Assembly: GCA_016779185.1 (NCBI GenBank)
Contig: JADHOA010000006.1
Location: 1-36,599, forward strand
Origin: Rubripirellula sp.
GTDB lineage: Bacteria > Planctomycetota > Planctomycetia > Pirellulales > Pirellulaceae
Reading direction: 5' to 3'
DNA: 36,599 nt
Below the pieces are notes generated by a model that ran no database searches, had not been told where the DNA came from, and saw only the letters and a program-made list of their open reading frames with translations. Shown piece after piece: positions 36,163 to 36,599 of the stretch (position 1 is the stretch's first letter; every line of letters begins with the position of its first letter). The translations under genes were made by a program, and so were the position numbers.

Positions 36163-36599
36163 CAAATTTTCGTCAAATAGTAGCGACACCGCTCAGTGTT
36201 TCTCTGGCCCATTCTTGTCGCCTATCGGCGCTGTGAAATATGCCAATATCGTTGTGACGCCCGCCGTCGGGGGATGAAGTTACAAAGGGAGCTAACTGGA
36301 ACGAACGATTTCCTGGCAGCCTGAAACCCCTATTATTCTACTCGTTCTCCCCAATTCCGGTTCTCGAAAAATGGCACGATCGTTTGGGTTGCCAATTTGT
36401 TGTCTCCGATAAAGAGTCGGTGACCCTTCTTTGGAACAGAATCGGTCTCATTGTTTGGAATCGACAGCTTGTGTGTTTCCGCACCATGTTCTTGTTTGTA
36501 TTTCCTTCTACAATATGGTGCTACCCTCACGTTCGTTCGATCTTATCTCCAATTCGGTTGGATTTCATGGCGTTTCGATTGCCGGTCGTATCACCAACA
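36163..36599. other. Right-edge stretch with no supported gene
   Basis: The minus ORF at 36333-36530 starts at GTG and has no family features. An ATG at 36567 opens a plus frame (MAFRLPVVSPT) that runs off the edge after eleven codons, too short to judge and lacking a clear ribosome-binding site. No tmRNA-like 3' end, tRNA or terminator was recognised. Confidence 0.45.

Noticed and set aside
36333-36530. 65-residue minus-strand ORF at the right edge
   Set aside because: GTG start, no Shine-Dalgarno and no family. It might be real but cannot be supported.
36567-36599. Possible gene start running off the right edge (MAFRLPVVSPT)
   Set aside because: Only eleven codons visible and no clear ribosome-binding site.

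Overview
The window looks like a chromosomal segment of a planctomycete, probably Pirellulales-like. This is inferred from protein character and gene mix: a large secreted DUF4953-type metalloprotease, a golvesin-type FAD oxidoreductase, a VWA/glutamine-amidotransferase-like membrane protein, a PL10-type lyase, and loosely packed genes with weak Shine-Dalgarno sequences. No database search was possible. Base composition is near half G+C by eye. I see no rRNA, tRNA, CRISPR array, insertion sequence or phage gene. Housekeeping genes (rplU, glyA, rnhA, gyrB, smpB) alternate with lineage-type accessory genes.

Layout. 1-4140, minus strand: rplU with a clear intrinsic terminator, a secreted S9 dipeptidyl-peptidase and an enoyl-CoA hydratase. 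4719-6996: a PAS-GAF-REC signalling protein without a kinase ATPase domain, facing a single-domain response regulator. 7143-8405: glyA. 9156-12184: a large exported metzincin-like protease with its own terminator. 12286-15332, minus: an apparent three-gene operon of zinc metallopeptidase, ATP-grasp ligase and DapA-like aldolase. 15408-24099, plus: an MnmE-like GTPase lacking the usual C-terminal cysteine motif, an Ntn-type asparaginase, a pectate-lyase-like enzyme, a GGQ release-factor-like protein, a secreted FAD oxidoreductase, and a membrane protein with two FMN-binding domains and two CxxxCP motifs. 24113-29947, minus: flippase, family 2 glycosyltransferase, FkbM methyltransferase and a VWA/GATase-like membrane protein. 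30294-33436, plus: rnhA and gyrB. 33491-36162, minus: smpB, then an ABC ATPase and FtsX/MacB-type permease.

How the genes may work together. The two most interesting modules are (a) the FAD oxidoreductase overlapping by 4 nt with the two-FMN/CxxxCP membrane protein. This looks like an exported redox enzyme paired with a PceC/NosR-type electron conduit. (b) The metallopeptidase / ATP-grasp / DapA-like operon, which looks like a small amide-ligation pathway of unknown product. The flippase-GT2-FkbM group looks like a fragment of a surface glycan pathway. The lyase, asparaginase, protease and peptidase genes suggest a life based on degrading polymers. All pathway statements are inferences from domain recognition and gene spacing.
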